Positions 15,546-24,790 are shown, counted from the first letter of the stretch. The stretch: 64,000 nt of DNA from Prevotellaceae bacterium UBA4332 (GCA_002394365.1 DGTQ01000007.1:62001-126000); one strand, 5' to 3'. Numbers and translations are program-made. The notes: a model not told the origin generated them from the sequence alone.

Positions 15546-16587
15546 ACTGATACAAACCATACATCTGCTGCGTAAGTTTCTCTGGCAGAAAATGCTCCAT
15601 GCAGTAAGCATAGCCAGCCTCTGCCCTGCGTTGGCGCTCAGCCCCATCGGAAAGAAGCAGTCGGAGAGCCTCAGCTATCTCCTCCGCAGAAGAGGGATTT
15701 ACCTGCAAAGCCTCTGGACCTGCTGCTTCAGGCAGAGACGACACATTGCTCGTTATCACGGCACAATGCTGTAGCGACGCCTCTACCACAGGCAGACCAA
15801 ACCCCTCATAGAAAGAGGGATAGAGCATGCACAACGCCTTTGTATAGAGGGCTTGCAGGAGTGCCCCGTCGTGTATGCCCGTCTCTATGCGCACCCACTG
15901 ACCAAGATTATTCTCCTCCACGTATTTCTCCACCCTTTGGCGATATTCCCTGCCATTACCCACCACAAGGAGCAAAGGGCGCTCAGCAGCTGGCAGGAGG
16001 TGGAGCGCCTTAACCATACCGAGAAGGTTTTTTCGCGAATTGATAGAGCCTACTGTCAGCACGTATGGTGGCAAGTCGCCAAGAGCGTCTTTTACCATCT
16101 GCTCTGCTTTCTCTCTCGTTATGGGACTGTAAAAAAGCTGTTGCACGGGCTGGTAGATTACGCTTATGCGCTCTTCTGGCACCTGGTAGAATTTCATCAC
16201 GTCCCGCTTCGTGGATTCGCTTATGCAGACAACGTGTGTGGCGTGTTTTGCCGACCAGCCATATTTCCAGTCATAGATAATCCTGTCCCACGGCTTATAC
16301 ATATCAGGAAACGTGCGCCAGGCTACATCGTGCATGGTTACGATGCTGGGGATGTTTGCCCTCAGGATGTCTCTGGGCAGTTCGTTGCTCAGTCCGTGAA
16401 AGAGGTCGCACCCCTCTCCTGCTGCTTTTCTGCCAAGACAAAACGTGCGCTCCAACGACTTGCTGTCGTACAGCACAGCCTCCACATCCTCGTGCTGGCT
16501 CGTCATAGCCCTCACCAGTGTACGGCTGTAGTTGCCCAGTCCCGTCCTGTTGTGGAAATATCGTTTTGCGTCGTATGCTATCTTCAT
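15496..16587 (-). CDS. Glycosyltransferase family 4 (GT-B)
   Basis: About 363 residues from the ATG at 16587. A longer reading frame to 16617 is rejected because the promoter box (16603-16596) lies inside it. The start MKIAYDAKRYFHNRTGLGNY has the glycine-rich donor/acceptor loop of GT4 enzymes that act on glycan chains. The C-terminal half has VGSINSRKNLLGMVKAL near 195, a nucleotide-sugar site, and the EX7E-like motif ending in PSFYEGFGLPVVEASL near 260-275. The enzyme transfers a sugar from a nucleotide donor to a cell-surface glycan; the sugar is unknown. The last ~12 residues come from a dispersed repeat rather than from the family fold. Confidence 0.9.
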   Translation of the reverse strand: MKIAYDAKRYFHNRTGLGNYSRTLVRAMTSQHEDVEAVLYDSKSLERTFCLGRKAAGEGCDLFHGLSNELPRDILRANIPSIVTMHDVAWRTFPDMYKPWDRIIYDWKYGWSAKHATHVVCISESTKRDVMKFYQVPEERISVIYQPVQQLFYSPITREKAEQMVKDALGDLPPYVLTVGSINSRKNLLGMVKALHLLPAAERPLLLVVGNGREYRQRVEKYVEENNLGQWVRIETGIHDGALLQALYTKALCMLYPSFYEGFGLPVVEASLQHCAVITSNVSSLPEAAGPEALQVNPSSAEEIAEALRLLLSDGAERQRRAEAGYAYCMEHFLPEKLTQQMYGLYQLQVLALRRCSGVSAPR

Positions 16588-16595
16588 CTTGAGTG

Positions 16596-16603
16596 CAAAG
16601 TTA
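16596..16603 (-). promoter_or_regulatory. -7 box TAACTTTG of the GT4 gene
   Basis: CAAAGTTA on the plus strand. It sits 9 bases before the ATG at 16587, so the mRNA would be leaderless or nearly so. It decides the start codon. Confidence 0.65.
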
Positions 16604-16736
16604 CAAAGAAAAAACAAGAATGAAGAATGTTCCGAGTTTTTTCTCGACTGAGCGATAGCTAAGAGGAGTGAGAAATCAGCATTTTACGATTATGCGCAAT
16701 TATTTTAAGGCTGGCACATAAAAAAGTGACGGATTG

Positions 16737-16768
16737 TTTGTGAGTTTCGCCTTTTTTGAGTAATTTTG
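16737..16768 (+). promoter_or_regulatory. Promoter of diaminopimelate dehydrogenase
   Basis: TTTG (16737-16740), exactly 20 bases, TAATTTTG (16761-16768). The start codon is 150 bases further, leaving an A-rich leader without an obvious hairpin. Confidence 0.8.
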
Positions 16769-16917
16769 CAACGTTTTCCCCTTGTTTCTTGACAAAAAGA
16801 TAACAAATAGAGCAAAAATACTTGCAAAAGTTCAGGATAGAGGTTGGAAATAAAGTTGTTAGTAGATAATAAGGTAGTAAATAGTATAAATAATATAAGA
16901 AAGGATAATAAGAAAAG

Positions 16918-17817
16918 ATGAAAAAAATCAGAGCAGCCGTAGTAGGTTACGGCAACATTGGCAAATTTGCCATCGAGGCACTCGAGGCAGCTGAAGACTT
17001 CGAGATTGCAGGTGTAGTGCGCCGTAATGGTGCCGAGAACAAGCCTCTGGAGCTTACTCCATACGAGGTAGTAAAGGACATAGACGAACTGAAGGACGTT
17101 GACGTGGCTATACTTGCTACGCCTACCCGCTCCTGTCAGGAGTATGCCGAGAAGATACTTGCAAAGGGAATCAACACCGTGGATTCTTTTGACATTCACA
17201 CTTCCATCGTGGACTATCGCAGGGCTCTCATGCCTATCTGCAAGGCAAACAACTCTGTGGCTGTCATAGCTGCTGGCTGGGACCCAGGTTCTGACTCCGT
17301 GGTGCGCACCCTCATGCAGTCTTTGGCACCTAAGGGCCTCTCTTACACCAATTTTGGTCCTGGCAGGTCTATGGGCCACTCCGTATGCGTGCGCTCAAAG
17401 GCAGGAGTGAAGGATGCTCTGTCTATGACTATCCCCGTTGGCGAGGGCATACACCGCCGTATGGTTTACGTAGAACTCGAGGAAGGTGCCGACCTTGCTG
17501 AGGTGACGAAGGCTATCAAGGCAGACCCTTATTTTGCCAATGACGAGACACACGTGTTCCAGGTAGAAAGCGTTGACGCACTCAATGACGTTGGTCACGG
17601 CGTAAACCTCACCCGTAAGGGCGTGAGCGGCAAGACTCACAACCAGATGTTTGAGTTCAACATGAAGATTAACAATCCTGCCCTCACCGCTCAGGTGCTT
17701 GTCAACGTGGCACGTGCCACCATGAAGCAGCAACCTGCAGCCTACACTATGGTGGAGATACCTGTCATAGACTATCTGCCAGGAGAACGCGAAGATTTAA
17801 TTGCACATTTGGTATAA
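16918..17817 (+). CDS. ddh: meso-Diaminopimelate D-dehydrogenase
   Basis: A 299-residue NADPH-dependent oxidoreductase that makes meso-2,6-diaminopimelate directly from tetrahydrodipicolinate, ammonia and NADPH. It is the one-step branch of lysine and peptidoglycan precursor synthesis. The Rossmann loop is VVGYGNIGKFAIEAL at residues 8-22. Family motifs are ATPTRSCQEYAE near 66-77, SFDIHTSI near 91-98, AAGWDPGSDSVVRTL near 119-133 and the substrate segment GPGRSMGHSVCVRS near 144-157. Length and ending (EREDLIAHLV) are normal. It is monocistronic with its own promoter and terminator. Confidence 0.95.
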   Translation: MKKIRAAVVGYGNIGKFAIEALEAAEDFEIAGVVRRNGAENKPLELTPYEVVKDIDELKDVDVAILATPTRSCQEYAEKILAKGINTVDSFDIHTSIVDYRRALMPICKANNSVAVIAAGWDPGSDSVVRTLMQSLAPKGLSYTNFGPGRSMGHSVCVRSKAGVKDALSMTIPVGEGIHRRMVYVELEEGADLAEVTKAIKADPYFANDETHVFQVESVDALNDVGHGVNLTRKGVSGKTHNQMFEFNMKINNPALTAQVLVNVARATMKQQPAAYTMVEIPVIDYLPGEREDLIAHLV

Positions 17818-17858
17818 TCCCACTCCAACCCTCCCAAGGGGATGACGACAGCATAAAT

Positions 17859-17896
17859 AAGCCCTGCATTCAGTTTGAGTGCAGGGCTTGTATTTT
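17859..17896 (+). terminator. ddh terminator
   Basis: Perfect 10-bp stem AAGCCCTGCA / TGCAGGGCTT (17859-17868 with 17880-17889), then GTATTTTTT. It is bracketed by two GC-rich palindromic repeat fragments (about 17824-17841 and 17902-17930). Confidence 0.85.
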
Positions 17897-17931
17897 TTAG
17901 GTCCTCCCCTCGGGAGGATTTAAGTGGGGGC

Positions 17932-19569
17932 TTATATCTTTATCATATTACCCAACACGCTGCGGGAAATTTCACGAGCTACAGTGCGAGTAGCGGCGCT
18001 GGTGGCATTCTTCACTACACGTTCCTTAGTAGAAGTGCGAGAGCGTGATTTCTTGCCCGAAATCTTGTTGCTCACATAGGTACCCAGCATAGCGGCAATA
18101 GTGGATGTTACGGCTGTCATTATAGCTTTAAGCACTTTGGCGAATATACCAGACGAGCCCTTACCCTTACCACCTCCCGAGGGAGAGGCAGTATTACCAT
18201 CATCTTCAGTTTTAGAGGATTGTGATTTATCACCGTCCTCGGTGGGGGATACGAGGGTGGTGTCTGGGCTCTCCGCCTCCAGCAACTCCTCGTAAGCACT
18301 CTGGCGGTCGTTCAGCGTGTCATACTTGCCATATATGCGGCTCTGCTTTATTATGTCCAGACGCTGTCCCTCGCTTATGGCGCCTATCTGAGACAGAGGG
18401 AACAGAATCTTTGCCCTCTCTACTATGGCTGGCGCACCCTTCTCGTCGAGGAAACTTACGAGCGCCTCGCCCGTCTCGAGGTTCATTATCGCCTCATCCG
18501 TCTTAAAGTCTGGGTTAGCGCGGAAAGTATCGGCTGCCGTCTTCACTGCCTTCTGGTCTTTCGGCGTATATGCCCTCAGTGCATGCTGCACTCTGTTACC
18601 CAACTGTCCCAGTATATTTTCTGGTATGTCCGTAGGACTCTGGGTGATGAAATATATGCCCACGCCCTTTGAGCGTATGAGCCTGATTACCTGTTCTATC
18701 TTGTCGAGCAGGGCTTTCGATGTACCGTCAAAGAGCATGTGAGCCTCGTCGAAGAAGAACACGAGCTTTGGTTTCTCCATATCACCCACTTCGGGCAGAG
18801 TGGCGTAAAGCTCGCTCAGGAGCCACAACAGGAAGGTGGAATAGAGCTTAGGCTGCAACATCAGTTTATCTGCTGCCAGCACATTCATTATGCCCTTGCC
18901 ATCTTCCGTCTGCATGAGGTCGAAGATATCAAACGAAGGCTCACCAAAGAACCTGTCGGCTCCCTGGTTCTCCAACTGCAGCAAGGCACGCTGTATTGCT
19001 CCTACCGATGCTGCTGACACATTGCCATACTTGGTGGTGTATTCCTTAGCATGCTTCGACACATAATCGAGCATAGCACGCAGATCCTTCAAATCCAGCA
19101 GAAGCATATTGGGATTCTTGCTTGCAAGGTCGTCGGCAATGCGGAAAACGATGTTCAGCACACCATCCTGCGTCTCGTTTAGCCCCATAAGACGAGAAAG
19201 CAGCTGCGGACCCATCTGAGAAATCGTTGCTCGCATGGGGTGACCTTGTTCGCCATAAACGTCGAAGAACCTCACGGGGCAAGGCTGAAACTCAGGTGTC
19301 TCTATGCCAAACTCCGCCTTACGCTTCTCAATGAAGCCGCTCATCTTTCCTGTTTGCGAAATGCCACTGAGGTCTCCCTTCATATCTGCCATGAAGCAAG
19401 GTATGCCTGCCTGAGAGAATGTCTCTGCCATCACCTGCAGCGTAACCGTCTTGCCCGTACCAGTAGCACCAGCTATCAGTCCGTGACGGTTTGCCATCTT
19501 TCCTGTTATACACAGGTTTCCTTTATCCGAATGGGCTATATAGTATTGCCCCTGTTCCTTTAAGTACAT
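17932..19569 (-). CDS. DUF853 / HerA-like ATPase
   Basis: A 545-residue P-loop ATPase of the HerA-FtsK superfamily (E. coli YjgR-like). Walker A is GATGTGKT at residues 34-41 and Walker B is LVFFFDEAHML near 265-275; GIYFITQSP near 304 is the arginine-finger/sensor region. Residues 420-480 are a Ser/Gly/Asp-rich linker (ASPSGGGKGKGSSG), partly encoded by a CCTCCCGAGGGAG palindrome. After it come a hydrophobic segment AVTSTIAAMLGTYVSN and a basic tail. The cellular role of the family is not settled; DNA translocation or nucleoprotein remodelling is inferred from HerA. It shares a divergent promoter region with rmuC. Confidence 0.85.
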   Translation of the reverse strand: MYLKEQGQYYIAHSDKGNLCITGKMANRHGLIAGATGTGKTVTLQVMAETFSQAGIPCFMADMKGDLSGISQTGKMSGFIEKRKAEFGIETPEFQPCPVRFFDVYGEQGHPMRATISQMGPQLLSRLMGLNETQDGVLNIVFRIADDLASKNPNMLLLDLKDLRAMLDYVSKHAKEYTTKYGNVSAASVGAIQRALLQLENQGADRFFGEPSFDIFDLMQTEDGKGIMNVLAADKLMLQPKLYSTFLLWLLSELYATLPEVGDMEKPKLVFFFDEAHMLFDGTSKALLDKIEQVIRLIRSKGVGIYFITQSPTDIPENILGQLGNRVQHALRAYTPKDQKAVKTAADTFRANPDFKTDEAIMNLETGEALVSFLDEKGAPAIVERAKILFPLSQIGAISEGQRLDIIKQSRIYGKYDTLNDRQSAYEELLEAESPDTTLVSPTEDGDKSQSSKTEDDGNTASPSGGGKGKGSSGIFAKVLKAIMTAVTSTIAAMLGTYVSNKISGKKSRSRTSTKERVVKNATSAATRTVAREISRSVLGNMIKI

Positions 19570-19626
19570 ATTTCTCTTTTACTATTGTTTAGGAGTTATC
19601 GAAAAAAAAATATAGTTAGACGCGCA

Positions 19627-19686
19627 CAAATTTACTAAAAAAAATGAATATAAACTTCATCTTATCGTTTTTTTTTCGTAAATTTG
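19627..19686. promoter_or_regulatory. Divergent promoters for the DUF853 gene and rmuC
   Basis: CAAATTTA at 19627-19634 is TAAATTTG on the minus strand, 58 bases before the ATPase start. TAAATTTG at 19679-19686 on the plus strand is 9 bases before the rmuC start at 19695. The plus-strand box argues against the longer rmuC frame that begins at 19644. Confidence 0.6.
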
Positions 19687-19694
19687 CTTCCACT

Positions 19695-21167
19695 ATGGAT
19701 ATTTTGTATATTATAATTATTGTTGTGGCAATGCTTGTCATTGCCTTCCTTATCATCAACCTGGGCAACGTAAAGACGAAACTTACCTCCGAGCGAGATG
19801 TCCAGAAGACTACTGCCGAGAACCTCGCCCACATGCTCGACACACAGAAAGCCTCCTTTGAGACGCAACTCGACACGCAGAAGGCTAACTACGAGACGCA
19901 ACTCGACACGCAGAAGATTAACTACGAAAGTCAGATAACAGAGTTAAAGCAAGCGTTTGAACAGCAGAAGAAACAAGTGCAAGAGGCTTACGACAAGCAA
20001 CTTGCACAAGCCAAGGAAGCTCACGACAAGCAGCTTGCGGCCCTCAAGAGCATGAACGAAGAGCAGGTAAAGAGTCAGCTTCAACTTATTCGCGAACAGA
20101 TGCAGACTACATCTGAGAAAATACTCAAGCAACGCCAGGAGGAACTCGGAGCAGAGAATCGCGAACAGGTTACCAAGATTGTTGACCCTCTCCAGAAGAG
20201 CCTCAAGGATATGCAGGAAGCCCTCGACAGACAAAAGCAGCAACAAACTGAAGCTCTTGCACATCTTGATGCTACCATCAAGGTGAATATGCAGAAGAGC
20301 GAAGCCCTCGGCGAGACAGCAGACCGCCTGACACGCGCACTCACAGGGGAGGTAAAGGTGCAGGGCAATTTTGGCGAGTTAAAACTGCGCCAGCTGCTCG
20401 AAGACCTCGACCTGAAGGAAGGGGAGCAGTATGACACCCAGGAAACTCTGCGCGATCGTGGAGGCAGAAGTGCCAAAGGTGATGACGGAAAGGGACTTAT
20501 ACCCGACTTTATCCTGCACTTCCCAGGCAATCGTCATGTGGTGGTGGATTCCAAGATGTCTCTCACCGACTACGAGCGCTACATGAATACCGATGACGAC
20601 AGCGAACAGAAGAGCCTATACCTGAAGGCACACATAGCCAGCGTCAGAGCACAAGTCAAGCGTCTCGCAAAGAAAGATTATACACGATATCTGCCCGATG
20701 GCTACAACCGCCTAAACTTCGCTATCATGTATGTGCCCATAGAGGGAGCCCTCAACCTCGCCATTCTCAACGATACTACCCTGTGGCGCGAGGCATACGA
20801 CGAAGGTGTAATGATACTTGGTCCTCAAACGATGTATATGAACCTCAGAGTGCTCGAGATGATGTGGACACAGGTGCGTCAGCTCGAAAACCAACAGGAA
20901 ATGATGAAGGCTGCAAACGAAATCATAGACCGAGTGCAAGACTTCAGCATGCGTTTCACGGATGTAGAAACCAGCATGCTCAACACTGTAAAGAACATCA
21001 ACAAACTCAAGATTTCTACATCTGACAGCGGTCGCAGCATCATCACTTCTGCCCGAAAACTCCTAAAAGCAGGCGCCAGCGAAAACAAGAAGAAGAAATC
21101 TCTCTCTGAACTTGATACCAGTTCGCCTCTCCTCGAAGATGAGGTATCTCAAGCAGAAGTTTCGTAA
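19695..21167 (+). CDS. rmuC: DNA recombination protein RmuC
   Basis: 490 residues from the ATG at 19695. An N-terminal membrane helix (MDILYIIIIVVAMLVIAFLI) is followed by a long coiled coil (about residues 30-200) that includes near-identical units LDTQKANYETQ repeated three times. The RmuC nuclease-like domain covers about 210-430, with QGNFGELKLRQLLED near 227, PDFILHFPGNRHVVVDSKMS near 280-299 and YVPIEGALNLAI near 346. RmuC limits inversion-type rearrangement at inverted repeats. The abundance of inverted repeats in this window makes that role notable, though no link is shown. Length is normal for the family. Confidence 0.93.
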   Translation: MDILYIIIIVVAMLVIAFLIINLGNVKTKLTSERDVQKTTAENLAHMLDTQKASFETQLDTQKANYETQLDTQKINYESQITELKQAFEQQKKQVQEAYDKQLAQAKEAHDKQLAALKSMNEEQVKSQLQLIREQMQTTSEKILKQRQEELGAENREQVTKIVDPLQKSLKDMQEALDRQKQQQTEALAHLDATIKVNMQKSEALGETADRLTRALTGEVKVQGNFGELKLRQLLEDLDLKEGEQYDTQETLRDRGGRSAKGDDGKGLIPDFILHFPGNRHVVVDSKMSLTDYERYMNTDDDSEQKSLYLKAHIASVRAQVKRLAKKDYTRYLPDGYNRLNFAIMYVPIEGALNLAILNDTTLWREAYDEGVMILGPQTMYMNLRVLEMMWTQVRQLENQQEMMKAANEIIDRVQDFSMRFTDVETSMLNTVKNINKLKISTSDSGRSIITSARKLLKAGASENKKKKSLSELDTSSPLLEDEVSQAEVS

Positions 21168-21190
21168 GGTTTCAATAATTGAAACAAAAA

Positions 21191-21228
21191 TCCCCTGATG
21201 CAGCTGTGCTACACCAGGGGCAATTATT
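21191..21228. terminator. Terminator between rmuC and the pectate lyase gene
   Basis: CCCCTG (21192-21197) pairs with CAGGGG (21215-21220), partly extended inside. On the minus strand it is followed by ATTTTTG, fitting the pectate lyase transcript; on the plus strand it follows rmuC by 24 bases. Confidence 0.6.
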
Positions 21229-21278
21229 AATTATCCTAATAACTATGAAAAAAATCTAAGTTTAGGTGAGGGTGAAAA

Positions 21279-23429
21279 TCAGAGCTCCTGACCTGCAAGA
21301 TTGAAGAGCTTGCCTCCCTTTTTGATAACAAGTTTTCCGTTCACGATAACCTTTACGTCAGCGTTAGCGTCAGCATCGGCATTAACGTTTTCTATAGCTG
21401 TAGCATCTTCTGCGAAGTCGATGTCGAGAGCGTTAGCATTAGAGAACTCGATAGCATAGAGGTTCATAGAGTCACCCTTAGTGATTGTGAGGGTACCAGA
21501 TGTGAAGCTACCAGACCATGTGCCGTCTGAACCTGTGGTCTTTGAAGTTCCGTTAATCTTAACCTTCTTTGAAGCACCGTCGAAGTAGAGCTTAACCTTT
21601 GTAGAACCAGAAACAGTAACCTTGATAGAGGTAGAAGACTCCATCTTTACACAAGTGGTGTACTTAGTGCCGTTGACGGTTACAGAACCCTTAGAGGTAG
21701 AGTAGTTACCTGTTACTGATACACAGCTCATAGATGGCTTGCTGCCTGTGAAGGTACAGAGACCTGTAGTAGCAGAGCTTGAAGAAGAACTGCTTGAGCC
21801 TGAGGTGCTGCTACTTGAAGAAGAACTGCTTGAGCTGCTTGAAGAACCACTTGCTGTGAAGGTGATGCTGGTGATAGTCTGACCGCCAGAAACGAAGTAG
21901 ATGTAGTAAGTCTTACCAGCTGATACACTTGCTGACATAGAACCTGTAGAACACTTAGCAGTAACGATAGGTGTGCCAACGGCTGTACCGATAGCTGAAG
22001 TACGATTATTGTCAGACGTGTTGTTAGACTTGAACTTTACAGTAAGGGTACCATTTGAAGAAGGTGTGTACTTGATGTAACGAATGCTTGATGTAGAAGC
22101 GCCGTTGCAGTGGAAACCATTCTTGCTTACGTAGTCGCTGGTGTAGCTTGATGTAGTGTTGCCTACGAGGGTGAGTCCGTTATAAGAATATGTGTAGTTG
22201 CTACCAGCGAGGGTTACTGTAGAAGAGAACTGTGAGAAATTCCATGTGGTGGTAGAACCGCTGGTAGATGATGAGCTTGAGCTGCTACTTGAAGAGCTTG
22301 ATGAGCTTGAAGAAGAAGAAGATGAGCTGCTTGATGAGCTTGAAGAAGAAGAAGAGCTGCTTGAGCTGCTGCTTGAAGAACCGCTCTCAGATACAGAGCC
22401 AGAGGTAGAAACAGTAAGAGTAGCGCCGCAGTAAGACTTGATGTCAGAATAAGCTGCGTCTGCGTTCTGTGTAGAGTAGCTGTAGGATGGTGAAGAAACA
22501 GAGCCTGAGTTGGTCATGTAATCAGAAGGACCAGAGCAGCTGTTGAACTTGCAGGCATTAGTGCCACCATAGTTCTGGTAGAATATGAAGTTCTTGCCGC
22601 CAGAAACACGCTTTGAAGGTGTGATGAAGTAGCAGCCGTCAAAGAGTGCTGTAGCATTCTGCGGACCTACGAAGTAGTGAGCGTCGTTAGATGTCCATGC
22701 ACAGTTGAGGAAGTGGAGGTTTGCGTTGCGGCAACGTGTCATGCGCTCTACGCAACCAGAATCCCACCAGCAGTATGCCCAAGTGATGTTGTACTTACCA
22801 TCTGATGGCTTATCTGAAGAAGACGAACCGATGAGGTTAGAGAAACGGTGGTCGTCTGTACCGCCTGAGCCGCCTGCCTTAGGAGACTTCAGGTAGTGGA
22901 AACGGCACCATGAGATGGTTATATTATCAGTAAGCCCCTTGTTATCGAAGTTGCCGTCACAACCGTCCTGGAAATCACAGTGGTCAACCCATGCCTTTGT
23001 TACGCCGTCGAAGCAGAGGTTATCCCAGCCGTCGCAGTCGTATGCGCCAGGACCCACGAAGGTGAGGTTACGCAGGATGATGTTGCTTGAACCTTTCTTG
23101 AAATAGAGAATACCCGAATTGGAAGAGTTCTGCTGGTTGGAGATGAGCTTTACGCCCTTCACAGCCATCAGAGTCTTGTTGGTAGCCTGAACAGAGATGT
23201 GGTTAGAGACTGTGATGTCCTTTGTGATGATAATCACCTTGGAGCCAGATGCCTTGAGGGCATTCTCGAGTTCAGAAGCTGACGTAACAAGTGTAGGGGT
23301 AGCCGAACCACCACCTGTAGCACCAGCGCCATAACCGAATGCTGATGACTTGTAGCCTGTAGAGGCTGCGAATGCTGACGTTGCACTGAGTGCAATAGTT
23401 GCCAGACCTAAGAGCAAACTCTTTTTCAT
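21279..23429 (-). CDS. Secreted pectate lyase (PL1) with Ser-rich linkers and C-terminal sorting tail
   Basis: 716 residues. The signal peptide ends near SAFAAS. A PL1 beta-helix occupies about 30-335, with ILRNLTF, WVDHCDFQDGCDGNFDNKG and TDDHRFSNLIGSS; it cleaves de-esterified homogalacturonan by Ca-dependent beta-elimination. A run of about 40 serines (residues 348-389) leads to a beta-rich module (WNFSQFSSTVTLAGSNYTYS...) of a type often attached to Bacteroidetes lyases. A second Ser-rich linker (about 526-548) precedes another beta module. The end is NGKLVIKKGGKLFNLAGQEL, a short motif shared with the two PL11 proteins at 25.9 and 28.9 kb. That tail and the PorU/PorV genes in the window suggest type IX export, by inference. 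Confidence 0.9.
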   Translation of the reverse strand: MKKSLLLGLATIALSATSAFAASTGYKSSAFGYGAGATGGGSATPTLVTSASELENALKASGSKVIIITKDITVSNHISVQATNKTLMAVKGVKLISNQQNSSNSGILYFKKGSSNIILRNLTFVGPGAYDCDGWDNLCFDGVTKAWVDHCDFQDGCDGNFDNKGLTDNITISWCRFHYLKSPKAGGSGGTDDHRFSNLIGSSSSDKPSDGKYNITWAYCWWDSGCVERMTRCRNANLHFLNCAWTSNDAHYFVGPQNATALFDGCYFITPSKRVSGGKNFIFYQNYGGTNACKFNSCSGPSDYMTNSGSVSSPSYSYSTQNADAAYSDIKSYCGATLTVSTSGSVSESGSSSSSSSSSSSSSSSSSSSSSSSSSSSSSSSSSSSSSSTSGSTTTWNFSQFSSTVTLAGSNYTYSYNGLTLVGNTTSSYTSDYVSKNGFHCNGASTSSIRYIKYTPSSNGTLTVKFKSNNTSDNNRTSAIGTAVGTPIVTAKCSTGSMSASVSAGKTYYIYFVSGGQTITSITFTASGSSSSSSSSSSSSSTSGSSSSSSSSATTGLCTFTGSKPSMSCVSVTGNYSTSKGSVTVNGTKYTTCVKMESSTSIKVTVSGSTKVKLYFDGASKKVKINGTSKTTGSDGTWSGSFTSGTLTITKGDSMNLYAIEFSNANALDIDFAEDATAIENVNADADANADVKVIVNGKLVIKKGGKLFNLAGQEL

Positions 23430-23750
23430 AATTGTCGAAAAGTTGTTAGTTAGTAAAAAATTAGTAGATATTTTTATTATATATTTATTTTCTTTGTAGT
23501 AGCTGTTATTGTCGCCGAACCAATATCGACTCGAATGTTATAGCACATCCCACCCTCGCACGAAAGCATACACCATGCCCTCTGCTGTGTGTTCTTAGCT
23601 GTAAAAAAAACGATATGTAATTTAGTAGTAGTTAGTAGCGAAAATGAAACATCACTGTTTCAGCAAATGAAAACTTTGTGGCAAAGTTCGACATTTTTTT
23701 TCTATTATACAAATTTTTCATGTTAAGAAAAGTTAAGGATGCGAGAGTTA

Positions 23751-23802
23751 CAAATTTACGATTACATTATATTATATGTGAAACATAAATTTTATAACTT
23801 TG
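23751..23802. promoter_or_regulatory. Divergent promoters for pectate lyase and merR
   Basis: CAAATTTA (23751-23758) is TAAATTTG on the minus strand and would give the pectate lyase a leader of about 310 bases. TAACTTTG (23795-23802) on the plus strand lies 36 bases before the merR start. The rest of 23430-23750 is A/T-rich with no gene and no strong hairpin. Confidence 0.5.
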
Positions 23803-23837
23803 CAATGCAAGTAGGATATAAATTCCAATTATAGAGT

Positions 23838-24185
23838 ATGGCACTAAACATAAACAAACAGCTTAAAACATACTACAGCATCAAGGAGGTGGCCCAGATG
23901 ATAGGAGTATCGGAGCCTACGCTGCGCTACTGGGAGACGGAATTTCCTTTCCTGAAACCTCGCACAAACTCCAACAAGGTGCGCCAATACCAGCAAAAGG
24001 ATATTGACGACCTGAAGGTGATATACAACCTGGTGAAGGTGCGCGGATTTAAGATTGCTGCAGCACGCAAGATGATAAATGCCAACCGCGGACAGGTAGA
24101 ATTTCAAGCCAAGGTGTTGGAGCGTCTCTATGACGTAAAAGCCCAGCTGGAGGAACTAAAAGGAGCGTTGGAAAAAATAGTGTAG
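23838..24185 (+). CDS. MerR-family transcription regulator
   Basis: A 115-residue DNA-binding protein. The winged helix-turn-helix is at residues 10-80: YYSIKEVAQMIGVSEPTLRYWETEF, then KVRQYQQKDIDDLKVIYNLV and GFKIAAARKMI. A C-terminal helix (LERLYDVKAQLEELKGALEK) is the usual dimerisation coiled coil. There are no C-terminal metal or drug ligands, so this is the short MerR type common in Bacteroidetes, whose signals are unknown. It is 55 bases ahead of the HIT-family gene on the same strand and diverges from the pectate lyase, which might be its target. Confidence 0.92.
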   Translation: MALNINKQLKTYYSIKEVAQMIGVSEPTLRYWETEFPFLKPRTNSNKVRQYQQKDIDDLKVIYNLVKVRGFKIAAARKMINANRGQVEFQAKVLERLYDVKAQLEELKGALEKIV

Positions 24186-24240
24186 CAACTCCCACTTTAA
24201 CTTATAACTTGTAACTAATAACTTTTTTCGAAGAAAAATT

Positions 24241-24666
24241 ATGTATAGCGACCCAAAAGACTGTTTGTATTGCACAAACAACCAGACACAGAAAGACTTG
24301 ATGATTGAGATTTGCCACCTTCGTGTTTCACGCCTGTTTCTCTTCAAGGAGCAGACATACAGAGGCAGGTGCCTCGTGGCTTATGACAAGCACGTAAACG
24401 ACCTCAACGAGTTGAACGACCAGCAGCGTAACGACTTCATGGCTGACGTAGCTCAGGCTACACGCGCCATGCAGCGTGCTTTCAACCCAGAGAAGATAAA
24501 CTACGGTGCTTTCTCTGATACTCTCTCTCATCTGCACTTCCACCTCGCTCCTAAGTATAAGGGAGGCCCAGACTATCCAGGACTGTTCCGCATGAACCCA
24601 GGCGAGGTATATCTCTCTGACGAGGAATACAAGGAAATGATAGAGAAGATTAAGGCGGAATTGTAA
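24241..24666 (+). CDS. HIT-family nucleotide hydrolase
   Basis: A 141-residue histidine-triad protein. The active motif HLHFHLAPK is at residues 97-105 (His97, His99, His101). An N-terminal CLYC pair (residues 9-12), as in zinc-binding HIT proteins, has no obvious matching second pair. HIT enzymes hydrolyse nucleotide phosphoramidates or dinucleoside polyphosphates in the cytosol. It is closer to the shorter Bacteroidetes HIT proteins than to Ap4A hydrolases. It follows merR by 55 bases and is followed by a palindromic repeat. Confidence 0.88.
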   Translation: MYSDPKDCLYCTNNQTQKDLMIEICHLRVSRLFLFKEQTYRGRCLVAYDKHVNDLNELNDQQRNDFMADVAQATRAMQRAFNPEKINYGAFSDTLSHLHFHLAPKYKGGPDYPGLFRMNPGEVYLSDEEYKEMIEKIKAEL

Positions 24667-24672
24667 CCAAGT

Positions 24673-24790
24673 TCATAGTTCGACCCCCTCTAGATCTCCC
24701 CAAGGGGGAGACTCCCTCCCTTGGGAGGGTAATGGGTGGGGTCTCATAGTTCACAGTTATCAGTCTTTTCAAACTTCAATTTTCAATTTC
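24673..24790. repeat. 62-bp GC-rich palindromic element inside a short-word repeat
   Basis: An inverted-repeat element (24682-24743, ends GACCCC and GGGGTC, inner arms CCCCAAGGGGGAG and CCCTCCCTTGGGAGGG) is flanked on both sides by TCATAGTTC (24673-24681 and 24744-24752). The flanks look like a target duplication, although TTCATAGTTCACA is itself a common repeated word here. From 24753 words like CTTCAATTTTCAATTTC run up to the manA start. Confidence 0.7.

Noticed and set aside
16700..16740. sigma54 element CTGGCACATAAAAAAGTG upstream of ddh
   Set aside because: No GC at the -12 position, and a near-perfect TTTG-N20-TAATTTTG promoter overlaps it.
19644..19694. Longer rmuC start adding 17 residues
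   Set aside because: The promoter box TAAATTTG lies inside this stretch, and the membrane helix begins directly at the ATG at 19695.
22198..22434. Glu/Leu-rich frame on the plus strand
   Set aside because: It is the antisense of the polyserine linker of the pectate lyase.
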